Assembly: GCA_902799385.1 (NCBI GenBank)
Contig: CADCAK010000021.1
Span: 1-57,637, forward strand
DNA from: an uncultured bacterium
GTDB lineage: Bacteria; Verrucomicrobiota; Kiritimatiellia; RFP12; UBA1067
DNA length: 57,637 nucleotides
Direction: 5' to 3'
Program-made: the position numbers and the translations under genes
Part shown: positions 1 through 8,815 of the stretch, one piece after another
Numbering within the stretch: position 1 is the first letter of the stretch
How the letters are laid out: every line of letters starts with the position of its first letter
The notes under the pieces: generated by a model
Told to the model about the DNA's origin: nothing
The model's input: the letters and a program-made list of their open reading frames with translations, nothing else
Databases searched by the model: none

Positions 1-115
1 TGCGACCGTCGCCAAGGCCGACGACTGCGCCTATTGGGTGAAGGATGTCGGAATCGAGAACGGCAATATCTACGCCGAGATAATCCCCCAGGGTCTGATG
101 TTCTTTGTCAACTGA
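1..115 (+). CDS. C-terminal end of an unidentified protein (5' truncated)
   Basis: An open frame enters from the left edge (first full codon at position 2) and stops with TGA at 113-115, leaving 37 residues ending in FFVN. It contains two acidic/aromatic stretches but no motif I recognise. Codon usage matches the neighbouring genes. The next gene lies on the opposite strand, so this is the 3' end of a convergent pair. Function cannot be stated. Confidence 0.5.
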   Translation, partial: ATVAKADDCAYWVKDVGIENGNIYAEIIPQGLMFFVN

Positions 116-155
116 GATGGCAATGACTCTCAGGTAAGCCGACGGAATACGCCGA

Positions 156-608
156 CTACGGCCAGATGATGGAAAGGGGTTCCGAGCCGCCGTCAAGTTC
201 GGATTCTATGCGCTTGACGAGCGGCGCCCAGTCCGTGCCGGAATCCTCGAGCTCCCCATTGTCGCCGTAAACCGCATACGTCGTCCCCCGGTCGTCGCAC
301 ATGACCTCTATGCGCGACGCCACGCGCCCCGCCGTCGTCAACAGGAGCATGGCCATCCTGATCGCCGCGCCGACTTCCTCGTCGTCGCTTTTCTGCGACT
401 CCTCGTCCGAAAGGACGCGGGCGTACGGAATGCGGAACGATATATCCAGCGCCTCTTCGCGCCACTCGAACTCGAATACGCGGCTCTGGATGCCATGGCC
501 GCCGACGAGGTGCGTCAGTCCCTCGCCTGATTCAATCTCGGCTATGGCGGACTGCAGCTTCTCGACCGCATCCGCGCGCCTCGATTCCATGTCCTTCTCG
601 TTTTCCAT
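156..608 (-). CDS. Hypothetical protein, 150 aa, acidic
   Basis: The ORF begins with ATG at 608, preceded by a GGAGAGGAAG-type ribosome binding site and by a clear -10 box at 659-664, so it is very probably expressed. The protein is soluble-looking and acidic, with no signal peptide or membrane segment. Residues 1-30 are rich in Glu, Lys and Arg and could form a helix. I do not recognise the family. It is divergent from the GH2 glycosidase gene, and the two promoters are about 45 bp apart. Confidence 0.7.
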   Translation of the reverse strand: MENEKDMESRRADAVEKLQSAIAEIESGEGLTHLVGGHGIQSRVFEFEWREEALDISFRIPYARVLSDEESQKSDDEEVGAAIRMAMLLLTTAGRVASRIEVMCDDRGTTYAVYGDNGELEDSGTDWAPLVKRIESELDGGSEPLSIIWP

Positions 609-658
609 CTTCCTCTCCGGAGAATCATGCCTTGTGCTGAAGATTACATCGAAAACAT

Positions 659-664
659 ATTATA
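659..664 (-). promoter_or_regulatory. Extended -10 promoter for the hypothetical gene at 156-608
   Basis: On the - strand the sequence reads TATGGTATAAT. TG sits one base upstream of TATAAT, the extended -10 arrangement. Transcription would start near 652, giving a leader of about 45 nt before the ATG at 608. No convincing -35 hexamer is seen. Confidence 0.65.
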
Positions 665-682
665 CCATACTTATACATCGCG

Positions 683-703
683 TGACACAAAGACGCGGAG
701 ATT
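683..703 (+). repeat. Short ACACAAAGACGCGGAGA-type repeat between divergent promoters
   Basis: The text GACACAAAGACGCGGAGA resembles the ACACAGAGGCACAGAG family seen at 44978-45020 and, more distantly, the CACAAAGAACACAAAG arms at 35777-35872. It lies between the two divergent -10 boxes, where the -35 regions would be expected. Only one copy is present here; family membership is inferred from similarity. Confidence 0.4.
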
Positions 704-706
704 TGC

Positions 707-712
707 TATAAT
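707..712 (+). promoter_or_regulatory. Extended -10 promoter of the GH2 operon
   Basis: The sequence is TTTGCTATAAT, a TGC-extended perfect TATAAT. Transcription should start around 719, leaving roughly 30 nt before the preferred start at 749. Confidence 0.7.
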
Positions 713-748
713 TAACGAAACATGATTGCCAAAAAGGAGTCCATGGAT

Positions 749-2647
749 ATGATTGACAAGATGACGGTCGCCGCGCTTGCCGTCGGCATTGCGGTGTTGT
801 CGCACGCAGGGCCGATGCTCACCGAGTGGGGCGAGAATGTGACGAGCGAAAACTGCTGGCGAGGCTATCCGCGCCCGCAGATGGTGCGCGATGGCTGGAC
901 AAACCTCAACGGCGACTGGGACTACGCCGTGACGAGCGTAACGAACACGCCGGGCCGCCCCGAAAAGTGGGACGGCAAGATCCGCGTTCCGTTCTGCATC
1001 GAAAGCGCGCTTTCCGGCGTCGGGCGGCTTCTTAAGCCCGACGAGTTCCTCTGGTACACGCGCAAGATAGAATGCGACCCGAAGCCCGGCGAGAGGATTC
1101 TCCTGCACTTCGGCGGCGTCGACTTCCGCACGATGGTGTTCATCGGGCACGACGAGGTGACGGACGTTCCGCACGAGGGCGGGCAGAATCCGTTTACGCT
1201 CGACATCACCGACTGTGTCAAGAAGGGCGAGAACACGCTCACCGTATGCGTGTGGGACCCGACCGAGGATTTCGTCAACTCGCGCGGCAAGCAGTGCTTC
1301 AAGCCGCACGGGTGCTTCTACACGCGCGTGTCCGGCATCTGGCAGACGGTGTGGATGGAGACCGTGCCCGAGAAGTACATAAAGTCGTACAAGGTTTTCA
1401 CCGATATCGACAAGGGGGAAGTGACGCTGAGTTTCCAGGGAACGGGGAACGGGGAACGGGGAACGATTGAAATCGAGGACTCTGCGTCCTCTGCGGTTAC
1501 GCGCCTCTGCGTTAAAAAGCCGTTCACCCCCAACGAGCCTGTCACGGTCAAGCTGCCCGCGCCAGTTGCCCTTTGGTCGCCGGAAAGCCCGAAGCTCTAC
1601 AACTTCACGGCAAAGTACGGCAAAGACGTCGTCAAGGGCTATTTCGGCATGCGCAAGATCGAGAAGCGCAAGGACTCGAAGGGCGTCATGCGGTTCTTCC
1701 TCAACAACAGGCCTTACTTCATGATCGGCACCCTCGACCAGGGCTGGTGGCCCGATGGACTTCTTACCCCGCCTTCCGAGGAGGGGATGGAATACGACAT
1801 TAAGGTGCTGAAGGAATGCGGCTTCAACATGCTTCGCAAGCACATCAAGGTCGAGCCCCAGCAGTACTACGCGATGTGCGACAGGCTCGGCATCCTCGTC
1901 ATACAGGACCTTCCGAGCGGCGATGGCAGGTCGATCTCTCCCGAAAGGGCCGACACGGTGAAGCGGTACGGCCTTCAGAGGCAGGAGATGAAGGAGATGA
2001 TGGACGATCTCCAGCCTTTCCCGTCCATCGTGATGTGGAACCCCTACAACGAGGGATGGTCGCAGCCGGGCGAGTTCCTCACCCACTCCATGCTCGACTT
2101 CACTCGCCGCCACGACCCCACTCGCCTCGTCAATGGGCCGAGCGGATGCTGGGACTGGGAGGGCGGACACTGCCTGCCCAAGGGTTGGGGATGGAAGGAC
2201 CGCGTATGGACCAAGCACAGGCCGGAGGGCGTGTGCGAGGCCGCCGACACCGTTGACCTGCATCTCTACCGTGGCCCCGACATGTTCCCCGTCAACGACC
2301 GCCGCGTAAGCTTCCTCGGCGAATTCGGAGGACTCGGCCATCCTGTCTCGGGGCATCTCTGGAAGGAGAGCAAGGACGGCAAGGGCAATTGGGGCTATGG
2401 CGGCATCGAGGACACGAAGACGCGCGAGGGCCTTGAAAAGACGTATCTCGGGCTTATGGAGAAAGTCGGGCTTCTCGCCGAGAAGGGGCTTGGCGGCTCG
2501 GTCTACACCCAGACGACCGATGTCGAGATTGAGATCAACGGGCTTCTGACATACGACCGCAAGGTCCTGAAGTACGATCCGCAAGTCCTCAGCAAGGCCC
2601 ATGCCGAGGTCGTTCGCCGTGCAAACGACGCATCCATTGCAAAGTGA
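749..2647 (+). CDS. Secreted glycoside hydrolase family 2 (beta-galactosidase/glucuronidase type)
   Basis: A GH2 enzyme that hydrolyses beta-linked galactosides, glucuronides or mannosides; the exact substrate cannot be read from sequence. An N-terminal signal peptide ends around SHAG. It is followed by the jelly-roll sugar-binding domain, an Ig-like domain, and the TIM barrel with NPYNEGW (acid/base Glu near position 2050) and FLGEFGG (nucleophile Glu near 2320). I chose ATG 749 because AAGGAG at 734-739 is nine bases upstream; ATGs at 722 and 743 are in frame alternatives. The Ig-like domain is interrupted by a GGGGAAC tandem and a second repeat (1438-1517). At 632 aa it is compact for GH2. 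An alkaline phosphatase follows, so the unit may process sugar-containing polymers outside the cytoplasm. Confidence 0.88.
   Translation: MIDKMTVAALAVGIAVLSHAGPMLTEWGENVTSENCWRGYPRPQMVRDGWTNLNGDWDYAVTSVTNTPGRPEKWDGKIRVPFCIESALSGVGRLLKPDEFLWYTRKIECDPKPGERILLHFGGVDFRTMVFIGHDEVTDVPHEGGQNPFTLDITDCVKKGENTLTVCVWDPTEDFVNSRGKQCFKPHGCFYTRVSGIWQTVWMETVPEKYIKSYKVFTDIDKGEVTLSFQGTGNGERGTIEIEDSASSAVTRLCVKKPFTPNEPVTVKLPAPVALWSPESPKLYNFTAKYGKDVVKGYFGMRKIEKRKDSKGVMRFFLNNRPYFMIGTLDQGWWPDGLLTPPSEEGMEYDIKVLKECGFNMLRKHIKVEPQQYYAMCDRLGILVIQDLPSGDGRSISPERADTVKRYGLQRQEMKEMMDDLQPFPSIVMWNPYNEGWSQPGEFLTHSMLDFTRRHDPTRLVNGPSGCWDWEGGHCLPKGWGWKDRVWTKHRPEGVCEAADTVDLHLYRGPDMFPVNDRRVSFLGEFGGLGHPVSGHLWKESKDGKGNWGYGGIEDTKTREGLEKTYLGLMEKVGLLAEKGLGGSVYTQTTDVEIEINGLLTYDRKVLKYDPQVLSKAHAEVVRRANDASIAK
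1438..1464 (+). repeat. GGGGAAC tandem repeat inside the GH2 gene
   Basis: Nearly four copies of the 7-mer GGGGAAC lie in frame within the coding region and encode a Gly-Asn-Gly-Glu-Arg-Gly run. The same unit occurs, slightly degenerate, inside purD at 16515-16545. It is immediately followed by a second repeat element. Confidence 0.85.
1475..1517 (+). repeat. CCTCTGCG...TTAAAA interspersed repeat inside the GH2 gene
   Basis: The stretch reads CCTCTGCGGTTACGCGCC then TCTGCGTTAAAA. The reverse complement of the repeat in hrpB (44978-45020) is CCTCTGTGCCTTAGTGCC then TCTGTGTTAAAA, the same sequence with a few transitions. The two copies are therefore one family in opposite orientations, both kept in frame within protein genes. 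Confidence 0.75.
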
Positions 2648-2681
2648 CCCCATAGCCATGACTTATTCGCCATTCATCGAC

Positions 2682-4088
2682 ATGAAGAAGATTATTGCCG
2701 TAGTTGCGCTTTCCGTGGCGGCGTCGGCGTTCGCCGGCAGCCCCAAGTACATTTTCATGTTCCTCGGCGACGGAATGTCCACGCCGCAGAGAATGATAGC
2801 GGAGGAGTATTCCCTCGCCACTGGGCGCGGGCCGCTCGCGCTCAACCATCTGAAGATGCAGTCCGCCGCGCGCACGTGTTCCGCGTCGTCGCTGATAACG
2901 GACTCCGCCGCCGCCGCCACGGCGCTCGCCTGCGGCGTCAAGACCTACAACGGCGCGGCCGGACTCGACAACGACGGGAATCGCGTCGAAAGCGTACTTG
3001 AGCTGGCTCACAGGAAGGGGCGCAAGGTCGGCGTCGTGACGTCCGTCACGATAAACCACGCCACGCCCGCCGGATTCTGCGCCCACCGCAAGAACAGGGG
3101 CCTTCTCTACCAGATTGGGCTCGACATCGTGAATTCGCCCTTCGATTACTTCGCTGGCGGCGGTTTCGACGGAAAGCAGAACGACGTGAAGGATCCAGAA
3201 TACTGCGGGGACTTGCTCGACTTGGCGAAGAAGGCCGGGTTCTCCGTCGCCACCGACCTCGCGTCGTTCCGCGCGCTCAAGCCGGGCTGCCGTGCGTTCT
3301 ACAGGGGGGCGGACGGGGAGCTACAGTACGCCATAGACGCGGACGGTACGCAGCCGACGCTCGCCGAGATGACCGCGAAGGGCATTGAGCTGCTTGATGG
3401 GCCCCAGGGCTTCTTCCTCTTCGTCGAGGGCGGGAAGCTTGACCATGCGGGGCACGTCAACGACACCGCGACGAACCTGCGCGAGACGCTCGAGCTCGAC
3501 GACGCAGTGCGTGTGGCGAAGGACTTCCTCGACAAGCACCCCGACGAGACCCTCGTTCTCGTTACGGGCGACCACGAGACCGGCGGCATGGCGATGGGCT
3601 TCGGCGGCTCGGGCTATGCGCTGCATCTCGGCCGCCTCTCGCGCCAGCGCTGTTCGTGGCATAAGTTCGAGCACATCGTCGCAAAGGCCCGCGCCGACGC
3701 GAAGGCGAAAGGCCGCAAGTTCGAGTTCGCTGACGCAAAGGCCCTCCTCGAGGAGTGGTTCGGGTTTGACTTCAGCAAGGTCGGCAAGGATTCGGGCGAC
3801 GCCGCGTCCGGCGGTAAGTTCGCGAAGAAGAGGAAGAACAAGGGGAGCGAGGACGAGATATGGCTGACGGCTGAGGACGTCAAGCGGCTCGAGAACTCCT
3901 TCAAGCGCAAGGCGCTGCATCATACCGCGATCCACATTATGAGCGCCAAGGCGGGCGTCGGCTGGTCTTCGACCGCCCACACGGCGCTTCCAGTGATGTG
4001 CACGAGCGAGGGCGTCGGGGCCGATTCGTTCATGGGCCTTCTCGACAACACCGACATAGCGAAGCGCCTCAAGGCGTTGGTGGAGTGA
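2682..4088 (+). CDS. Secreted alkaline phosphatase
   Basis: A metal-dependent phosphomonoesterase of the alkaline phosphatase superfamily. ATG 2682 gives a clean signal peptide (MKKIIAVVALSVAASAFA), so it acts outside the cytoplasmic membrane. The metal ligand Asp is in FLGDGMS near residue 30. The Ser nucleophile sits in ITDSAAAATALACG. The second metal site is in TGDHETGG, and the final His is in SSTAHTALPV. At 468 aa it has the normal length. An insert rich in Lys (KFAKKRKNKG) lies before the last conserved block. No strong ribosome binding site precedes the start, 34 bp after the GH2 stop. It probably releases phosphate from organic esters. Confidence 0.9.
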   Translation: MKKIIAVVALSVAASAFAGSPKYIFMFLGDGMSTPQRMIAEEYSLATGRGPLALNHLKMQSAARTCSASSLITDSAAAATALACGVKTYNGAAGLDNDGNRVESVLELAHRKGRKVGVVTSVTINHATPAGFCAHRKNRGLLYQIGLDIVNSPFDYFAGGGFDGKQNDVKDPEYCGDLLDLAKKAGFSVATDLASFRALKPGCRAFYRGADGELQYAIDADGTQPTLAEMTAKGIELLDGPQGFFLFVEGGKLDHAGHVNDTATNLRETLELDDAVRVAKDFLDKHPDETLVLVTGDHETGGMAMGFGGSGYALHLGRLSRQRCSWHKFEHIVAKARADAKAKGRKFEFADAKALLEEWFGFDFSKVGKDSGDAASGGKFAKKRKNKGSEDEIWLTAEDVKRLENSFKRKALHHTAIHIMSAKAGVGWSSTAHTALPVMCTSEGVGADSFMGLLDNTDIAKRLKALVE

Positions 4089-4092
4089 CGGC

Positions 4093-5217
4093 GTGTCCGG
4101 GAAGGGCGACATTGCGGCGGCATTGCTTCTCGCTGCGCTCTGCGTCGCGCTTTGGTTCGCGCCTGCGCCGTTGGCGTCGGGCGTCGCCGAAGGCAAGGCG
4201 CGCCGCGCGCTCGTCGTCGAGACGGACGACTCGGCTATCGAGATGCACGGGCTTCTTAGGTTCGGCTCGCAGCGCCTCAAGGTCAGGATGCTCGAGGGGC
4301 CTCGCAAGGGCGTGACGTTCTCCGCCGCGAACGAGCTCCGCGCGCAGATGGACCTCGACAAGCATTTCTCCCCTGGCGACACCGCCGTCGTTATCGAGAA
4401 GGGCGACGAGGACCCGGCTACCGCCGTCCTCGTCGCGCGCGACCACTGGCGGCTTGGGTGGGCCGCCGCGCTTTTCGCGGCCTTTGCCGTGTTCCTCTGC
4501 GCGTTCGGCGGCAGGGTCGGGGCCAAGGCGCTATTCAGCTTCGTGCTGTCCGCGCTCGTCGTCTGGAAGGGCGTGATACCCCTCGCGCTCGCGGGATGGC
4601 CCGCTTCGTGGACGTGCTTCGGGGCCGTGTGCGTGCTCTCCGCCGTCATCATGTACCTCGTCGCGGGCTGGACGCGCAAGGGATTTGCCGCGTTCGCCGG
4701 GACCGCCGTGGGATTGTTCGCTGGGCTTGCGATGGCTCATGCGTTCGGACGCCTCATGCACATCAACGGCGCGACGCTTCCGTTCGTGCAGGCGCTCCTG
4801 TACTCCGGCTACGAGTTCCTCGACCTGCAGGATGTCTTCATCGGCGCGATGGTGCTTGCGAGTTCCGGCGCGGCGATGGATCTCGCGATGGACATAGCGA
4901 GCGGGACCGAGGAAGTCGCGCGGCACAATCCGGGGCTCCCGCGGCGCGAACTCATGCTTTCGGGATTCCGCATCGGGCGCAGCGTGACCGGCACGATGAC
5001 GACGACGCTCCTCCTCGCCTATTCCGGCGGCTACATCACGCTCCTCATGGCGTTCGCCGCCCAGGGCACGCATCCGCTCGATTTCCTTAACTCCACGCTT
5101 GTTTCCGCCGAGCTCGTGAAGACCCTGATAGGCAGCTTCTCGCTCGTGCTCGTCGCGCCGTTTACCGCCGTCGTGTCGGCGGCGGTGTTCTCGCATGACG
5201 GCAGGGGGGCGTCTTGA
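4093..5217 (+). CDS. YibE/F-like multi-pass membrane protein
   Basis: Starts with GTG four bases after the alkaline phosphatase stop. The first hydrophobic segment (residues 7-28) is followed by an extracytoplasmic domain of about 90 residues, then about seven further membrane segments. The conserved core GAMVLASSGAAMDLAMDIA and GRSVTGTMTTTLLLAYSGGY match the YibE/F family (PF07907). That family's biochemical role is not settled; some members have been linked to secretion or transport. Co-transcription with phosphatase and GH2 suggests an envelope job, but this is inference. Confidence 0.8.
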   Translation: MSGKGDIAAALLLAALCVALWFAPAPLASGVAEGKARRALVVETDDSAIEMHGLLRFGSQRLKVRMLEGPRKGVTFSAANELRAQMDLDKHFSPGDTAVVIEKGDEDPATAVLVARDHWRLGWAAALFAAFAVFLCAFGGRVGAKALFSFVLSALVVWKGVIPLALAGWPASWTCFGAVCVLSAVIMYLVAGWTRKGFAAFAGTAVGLFAGLAMAHAFGRLMHINGATLPFVQALLYSGYEFLDLQDVFIGAMVLASSGAAMDLAMDIASGTEEVARHNPGLPRRELMLSGFRIGRSVTGTMTTTLLLAYSGGYITLLMAFAAQGTHPLDFLNSTLVSAELVKTLIGSFSLVLVAPFTAVVSAAVFSHDGRGAS

Positions 5218-5218
5218 A

Positions 5219-7222
5219 ATGGCGCGCGCCCCGGAAAGGCCTGCGGGACTTTTTGCCCTGAAGTCGAAGTTCAGGCCCACGGGCGACCAGCCCGAGGCGA
5301 TAGCCGCGCTGTACGAGGGCCTTAGGCGGGGCGAGGACCGGCTTGTCCTGCAGGGCGTGACTGGCTCGGGGAAGACTTTCACAATGGCGAACCTCATAGC
5401 GAAGTGGGGCCGGCCGACGCTCATCCTCTCGCACAACAAGACGCTCGCCGCGCAGCTCTTCGCGGAGCTGAAGGAGTTTTTCCCCGACAACGCCGTCGAG
5501 TATTTCATCTCATACTACGACTACTACCAGCCCGAGGCGTACATACCTCAGACCGATACCTACATCGAGAAGGACGCGTCGATAAACGAGGAAATCGAGC
5601 GCTACCGACTTGCCGCGACGAACGCGCTCATCGCAAGGCGCGACGTGATCGTCGTCTCGTCCGTGAGCTGCATCTACGGCCTCGGCGAGTCCGAGGAGTA
5701 CCGCGACCTCGCCGTAGGCTTCAAGGTCGGCGAGTCGCTGTCGCGCGAGCGACTCCTCGCCCGGCTCGTCGAGGCGCAGTACGTCAGGAACGACTACGAC
5801 TTCGCGCCGGGCGCGTTTCGCGTGCGCGGGGACGTGGTGGACGTCTTCCCCGCATACGAGACGAAGGCGATCAGGGTCGAGTTCTTCGGCGACGAGATCG
5901 ACTCCATCCGCGAGCTCGATCCCCTGACCGGGAAATGCGGCGTCTCGATGCCCGCCGCCGTCGTCACGCCCGCAAAGCAGTTCGTCATGGGCAAGGACAA
6001 GTTCGAGGCGGCGTTCGCGAGGATCGAGGCAGAGCTCGACGACAGGCTCAAGTTCTTCGCCTCAAAGGGCAAGCTCCTTGAGGCGCAGCGGCTCAAGGAG
6101 CGGACGGAGTACGACATCGAGATGATGCGCGAGCTCGGCTACTGCAACGGCATCGAGAACTACTCTCGCCCGCTTTCGGGGCGCGCGCCTGGCTCGCCGC
6201 CCGAGTGCCTGCTCGACTACTTCCCCGACGACTTCCTCACGATCATCGACGAAAGCCACGTGTCCGTGCCCCAGATACGCGCGATGTACAACGGCGACCA
6301 GGCCCGCAAGCAGAAGCTGGTGGACTTCGGGTTCCGGCTCCCGAGCGCGAAGGACAACAGGCCGTTGAAGTTCGACGAGTTCAACGCGAAGGTCCACCAG
6401 ATAGTCTACTGCTCGGCGACTCCCGGCGAATACGAGTACGGCGAGTCCAAGACGGTCGCGGAGCAGGTGATACGCCCGACCGGGCTTCTCGACCCCGAGA
6501 TCGAGCTGCGCCCGCTCGCGAACCAGATCGACGACCTCGTCGCGGAGATCAAGCGCGTCGTCGAGCAGGGGGACCGCGTATTCGTCACGACGCTCACCAA
6601 GCGCTCGTCCGAGGACCTGACGCAGTATCTCCATGGAACCGGCATCCGCGTAGAGTACCTTCACAGCGACATCGACGCCATAGAGCGCGTGGCGATTCTC
6701 CACCGCCTCAGGAAAGGCGAGTTCGACGTTCTCGTTGGAATCAACCTCCTGCGCGAAGGCCTCGACCTTCCCGAAGTCGCGCTCGTCGCCATCCTCGACG
6801 CCGACAAGGAAGGGTTCCTGAGGTCAACGACCTCGCTCGTGCAGACGGCGGGCCGCACGGCGCGGCACGAGAAGGGGCGCGTCATACTTTACGCAGACAG
6901 GAAGACCGACGCGATCAGGGACTTGCTGCGCATCACGAAGGCGCACCGCGCGAAGCAGATTGCCTACAACGAGGCGCACGGCATCGTGCCGAAGTCGGTG
7001 AAGCGCGCGATCAACGAGTCGGCGTACGTTTTCGCGGCCGGTTCCGCCGCGCCGACGGCTTCAGGCGCTGGGCGCGGGACGCGCGACGCCATTCCTGTCG
7101 CGGACGTCGTGGCGGAGCTGGAGCGCGACATGCTCGAGGCGGCCGACAACCTCGAATTCGAGCGCGCGGCGTATCTGCGTGACCAGATAGCGGAGATCAG
7201 GCGGAAAAGAGGCGCGAAGTGA
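5219..7222 (+). CDS. uvrB: Excinuclease ABC subunit B
   Basis: The damage-verification helicase of nucleotide excision repair; it is loaded by UvrA and recruits UvrC. Walker A GVTGSGKTFT lies near residue 50, followed by the beta-hairpin block ISYYDYYQPEAYIP, motif II DESHVSVPQ, YCSATPGEYEY and motif V/VI GINLLREGLDLPEV. The C-terminal UVR motif that binds UvrC is present (LEFERAAYLRDQIAEIRRK). Start 5219 is preceded by AGGGGGG at 5203-5209; the in-frame ATG at 5195 would overlap the upstream gene by 23 bp. At 667 aa it is full length. Confidence 0.97.
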   Translation: MARAPERPAGLFALKSKFRPTGDQPEAIAALYEGLRRGEDRLVLQGVTGSGKTFTMANLIAKWGRPTLILSHNKTLAAQLFAELKEFFPDNAVEYFISYYDYYQPEAYIPQTDTYIEKDASINEEIERYRLAATNALIARRDVIVVSSVSCIYGLGESEEYRDLAVGFKVGESLSRERLLARLVEAQYVRNDYDFAPGAFRVRGDVVDVFPAYETKAIRVEFFGDEIDSIRELDPLTGKCGVSMPAAVVTPAKQFVMGKDKFEAAFARIEAELDDRLKFFASKGKLLEAQRLKERTEYDIEMMRELGYCNGIENYSRPLSGRAPGSPPECLLDYFPDDFLTIIDESHVSVPQIRAMYNGDQARKQKLVDFGFRLPSAKDNRPLKFDEFNAKVHQIVYCSATPGEYEYGESKTVAEQVIRPTGLLDPEIELRPLANQIDDLVAEIKRVVEQGDRVFVTTLTKRSSEDLTQYLHGTGIRVEYLHSDIDAIERVAILHRLRKGEFDVLVGINLLREGLDLPEVALVAILDADKEGFLRSTTSLVQTAGRTARHEKGRVILYADRKTDAIRDLLRITKAHRAKQIAYNEAHGIVPKSVKRAINESAYVFAAGSAAPTASGAGRGTRDAIPVADVVAELERDMLEAADNLEFERAAYLRDQIAEIRRKRGAK

Positions 7223-7251
7223 AGGCCTCTCATGCGGGTGTTGTTTCGCCG

Positions 7252-7280
7252 TTGCGTTTCGGCGCGGGAAATAGTATAAT
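7252..7280 (+). promoter_or_regulatory. Sigma-70 type promoter of guaB
   Basis: TTGCGT at 7252-7257, a 17-bp spacer and TATAAT at 7275-7280. This is one of only two boxes in the window without the TG extension (it reads AGTATAAT). The leader to the ATG at 7319 is about 30 nt. Confidence 0.75.
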
Positions 7281-7318
7281 GTGCGTAAAAAGGACACATA
7301 CGTTTGCGAGGTGGCTCT

Positions 7319-8815
7319 ATGAACAGGTATCTTGACGATTTTATGAAGACATTCCCCTACGAGGGGCTTACGTACGACGACGTGACTCTTGTCACGCAGT
7401 ACGCCGACTTCCTTCCCGACGACGCCTCGCTCGAGACGAAGCTCACGAGCCGCATGACGATGAAGATCCCGTTCATCTCGGCGGCGATGGACACGGTGAC
7501 CGAGGCGCCGATGGCGATTGCCATGGCGATCGCGGGCGGCATAGGCGTCATCCACAAGAACCTTGAGGAGGACGACCAGGCCAAGGAGGTCGCGAAGGTG
7601 AAGAACTACCTGAACGGCATGATTGCGAAGCCGATATGCTTCCATGCCAACGACGACATCTCCTTCCTGCGTTCCGAGAAGAAGCGCATGGGGCTAAAGT
7701 TCAACGGCTTTCCCGTCCTCGACGCCGACGACCGGCTCGTGGGGATGATCACCTCGTCCGACATGCGCTTCGCGCCGATGGAGGCGAAGAAGCTGAAGGA
7801 CGTCATGCAGCCCGCGCCGATAACCGCAAAGCCCGGCACGTCCCTCAAGAAGGCGTACGAGCTGATGCGCGCCGCCAAGGTCGGCAAGCTACCCCTCGTC
7901 GGCAGGGACGGCCGCGTCGTGGGCCTCTACAGCTTCACGGACGTCGCGCGTATCATCGAGAACCCGAACGCGGCATACAACTGCGACGACAAGTTCCGCC
8001 TGCGGGTCGCGGCGTCGGTTTCCGGCGGAAAGGGCGACCTGACGCGCATGGAGAAGCTTGCCGACGCCGGGGTGGACTGCGTCGTCGTCGATTCGGCGCA
8101 CGGCCACTCCAAGGGAATCATGGACATGACCGGGTACATCGCGAAGCACTTCCCGAAGGTTGATATCATCGCCGGCAACATCGCCACGGGCGAGGCTGCA
8201 AAGGCGCTCGCGAAGTGCGGCGCACATGCCGTCAAGGTCGGCATCGGGCCCGGGTCGATCTGCACGACGCGCGTCGTCTGCGGCGTCGGCATCCCGCAGC
8301 TCACAGCCGTCTACAGCGCGGCGAAGGCGCTTCGCGGCTCGGGCGTCGCGGTCATAGCCGACGGCGGCATCAAGCTCTCGGGCGACGTCCCGAAGGCGCT
8401 TGCGGCAGGTGCGGATTCTGTGATGCTTGGCTCTGTCCTCGCAGGCACCGAGGAGAGCCCGGGCGAGAAGATCTACTCCAACGGCCGCCAGTACGTCGTC
8501 TACCGGGGCATGGGCTCTATGGCCGCGCTCAAGAACGGCAAGGGCTCGCGTGCGCGCTACTTCCAGGACAACGAGGCGGAGGACGATCTCGTGCCGCAGG
8601 GCATCGAGGGCATGGTTCCCTACTCGGGCCGCGTGAAGTCGATCATGACGCAGTTTTGCGGCGGCCTCAGGGCGTCGCTCGGCTACTGCGGCACCAGGAC
8701 GATCGCGGAGCTCAAGGAGCGCGGCAAGTTCTACCGCGTCACTGCGGCTGGCCAGCGCGAGGCCCGTCCGCACGACATCACGATCACCAAGGAAGCGCCC
8801 AACTACCGCACATGA
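7319..8815 (+). CDS. guaB: Inosine-5'-monophosphate dehydrogenase
   Basis: NAD-dependent oxidation of IMP to XMP, the committed step to guanine nucleotides. The (beta/alpha)8 barrel starts with [10 protein letters not shown] tandem CBS (Bateman) domain is inserted at about residues 95-220. The catalytic loop [11 protein letters not shown] carries the Cys nucleophile near residue 315, and the flap region Q-G-I-E-G is present. ATG 7319 has GAGGTGG just upstream; an in-frame TTG at 7304 is less likely. At 498 aa it is normal. The stop overlaps the start of the signal peptidase gene. Confidence 0.97.
   Translation: MNRYLDDFMKTFPYEGLTYDDVTLVTQYADFLPDDASLETKLTSRMTMKIPFISAAMDTVTEAPMAIAMAIAGGIGVIHKNLEEDDQAKEVAKVKNYLNGMIAKPICFHANDDISFLRSEKKRMGLKFNGFPVLDADDRLVGMITSSDMRFAPMEAKKLKDVMQPAPITAKPGTSLKKAYELMRAAKVGKLPLVGRDGRVVGLYSFTDVARIIENPNAAYNCDDKFRLRVAASVSGGKGDLTRMEKLADAGVDCVVVDSAHGHSKGIMDMTGYIAKHFPKVDIIAGNIATGEAAKALAKCGAHAVKVGIGPGSICTTRVVCGVGIPQLTAVYSAAKALRGSGVAVIADGGIKLSGDVPKALAAGADSVMLGSVLAGTEESPGEKIYSNGRQYVVYRGMGSMAALKNGKGSRARYFQDNEAEDDLVPQGIEGMVPYSGRVKSIMTQFCGGLRASLGYCGTRTIAELKERGKFYRVTAAGQREARPHDITITKEAPNYRT

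Noticed and set aside
671..2659. 662-codon open frame on the - strand across the GH2 gene
   Set aside because: Shadow frame of a GC-rich gene; no motif, and the + strand has clear GH2 catalytic residues, signal peptide and promoter.
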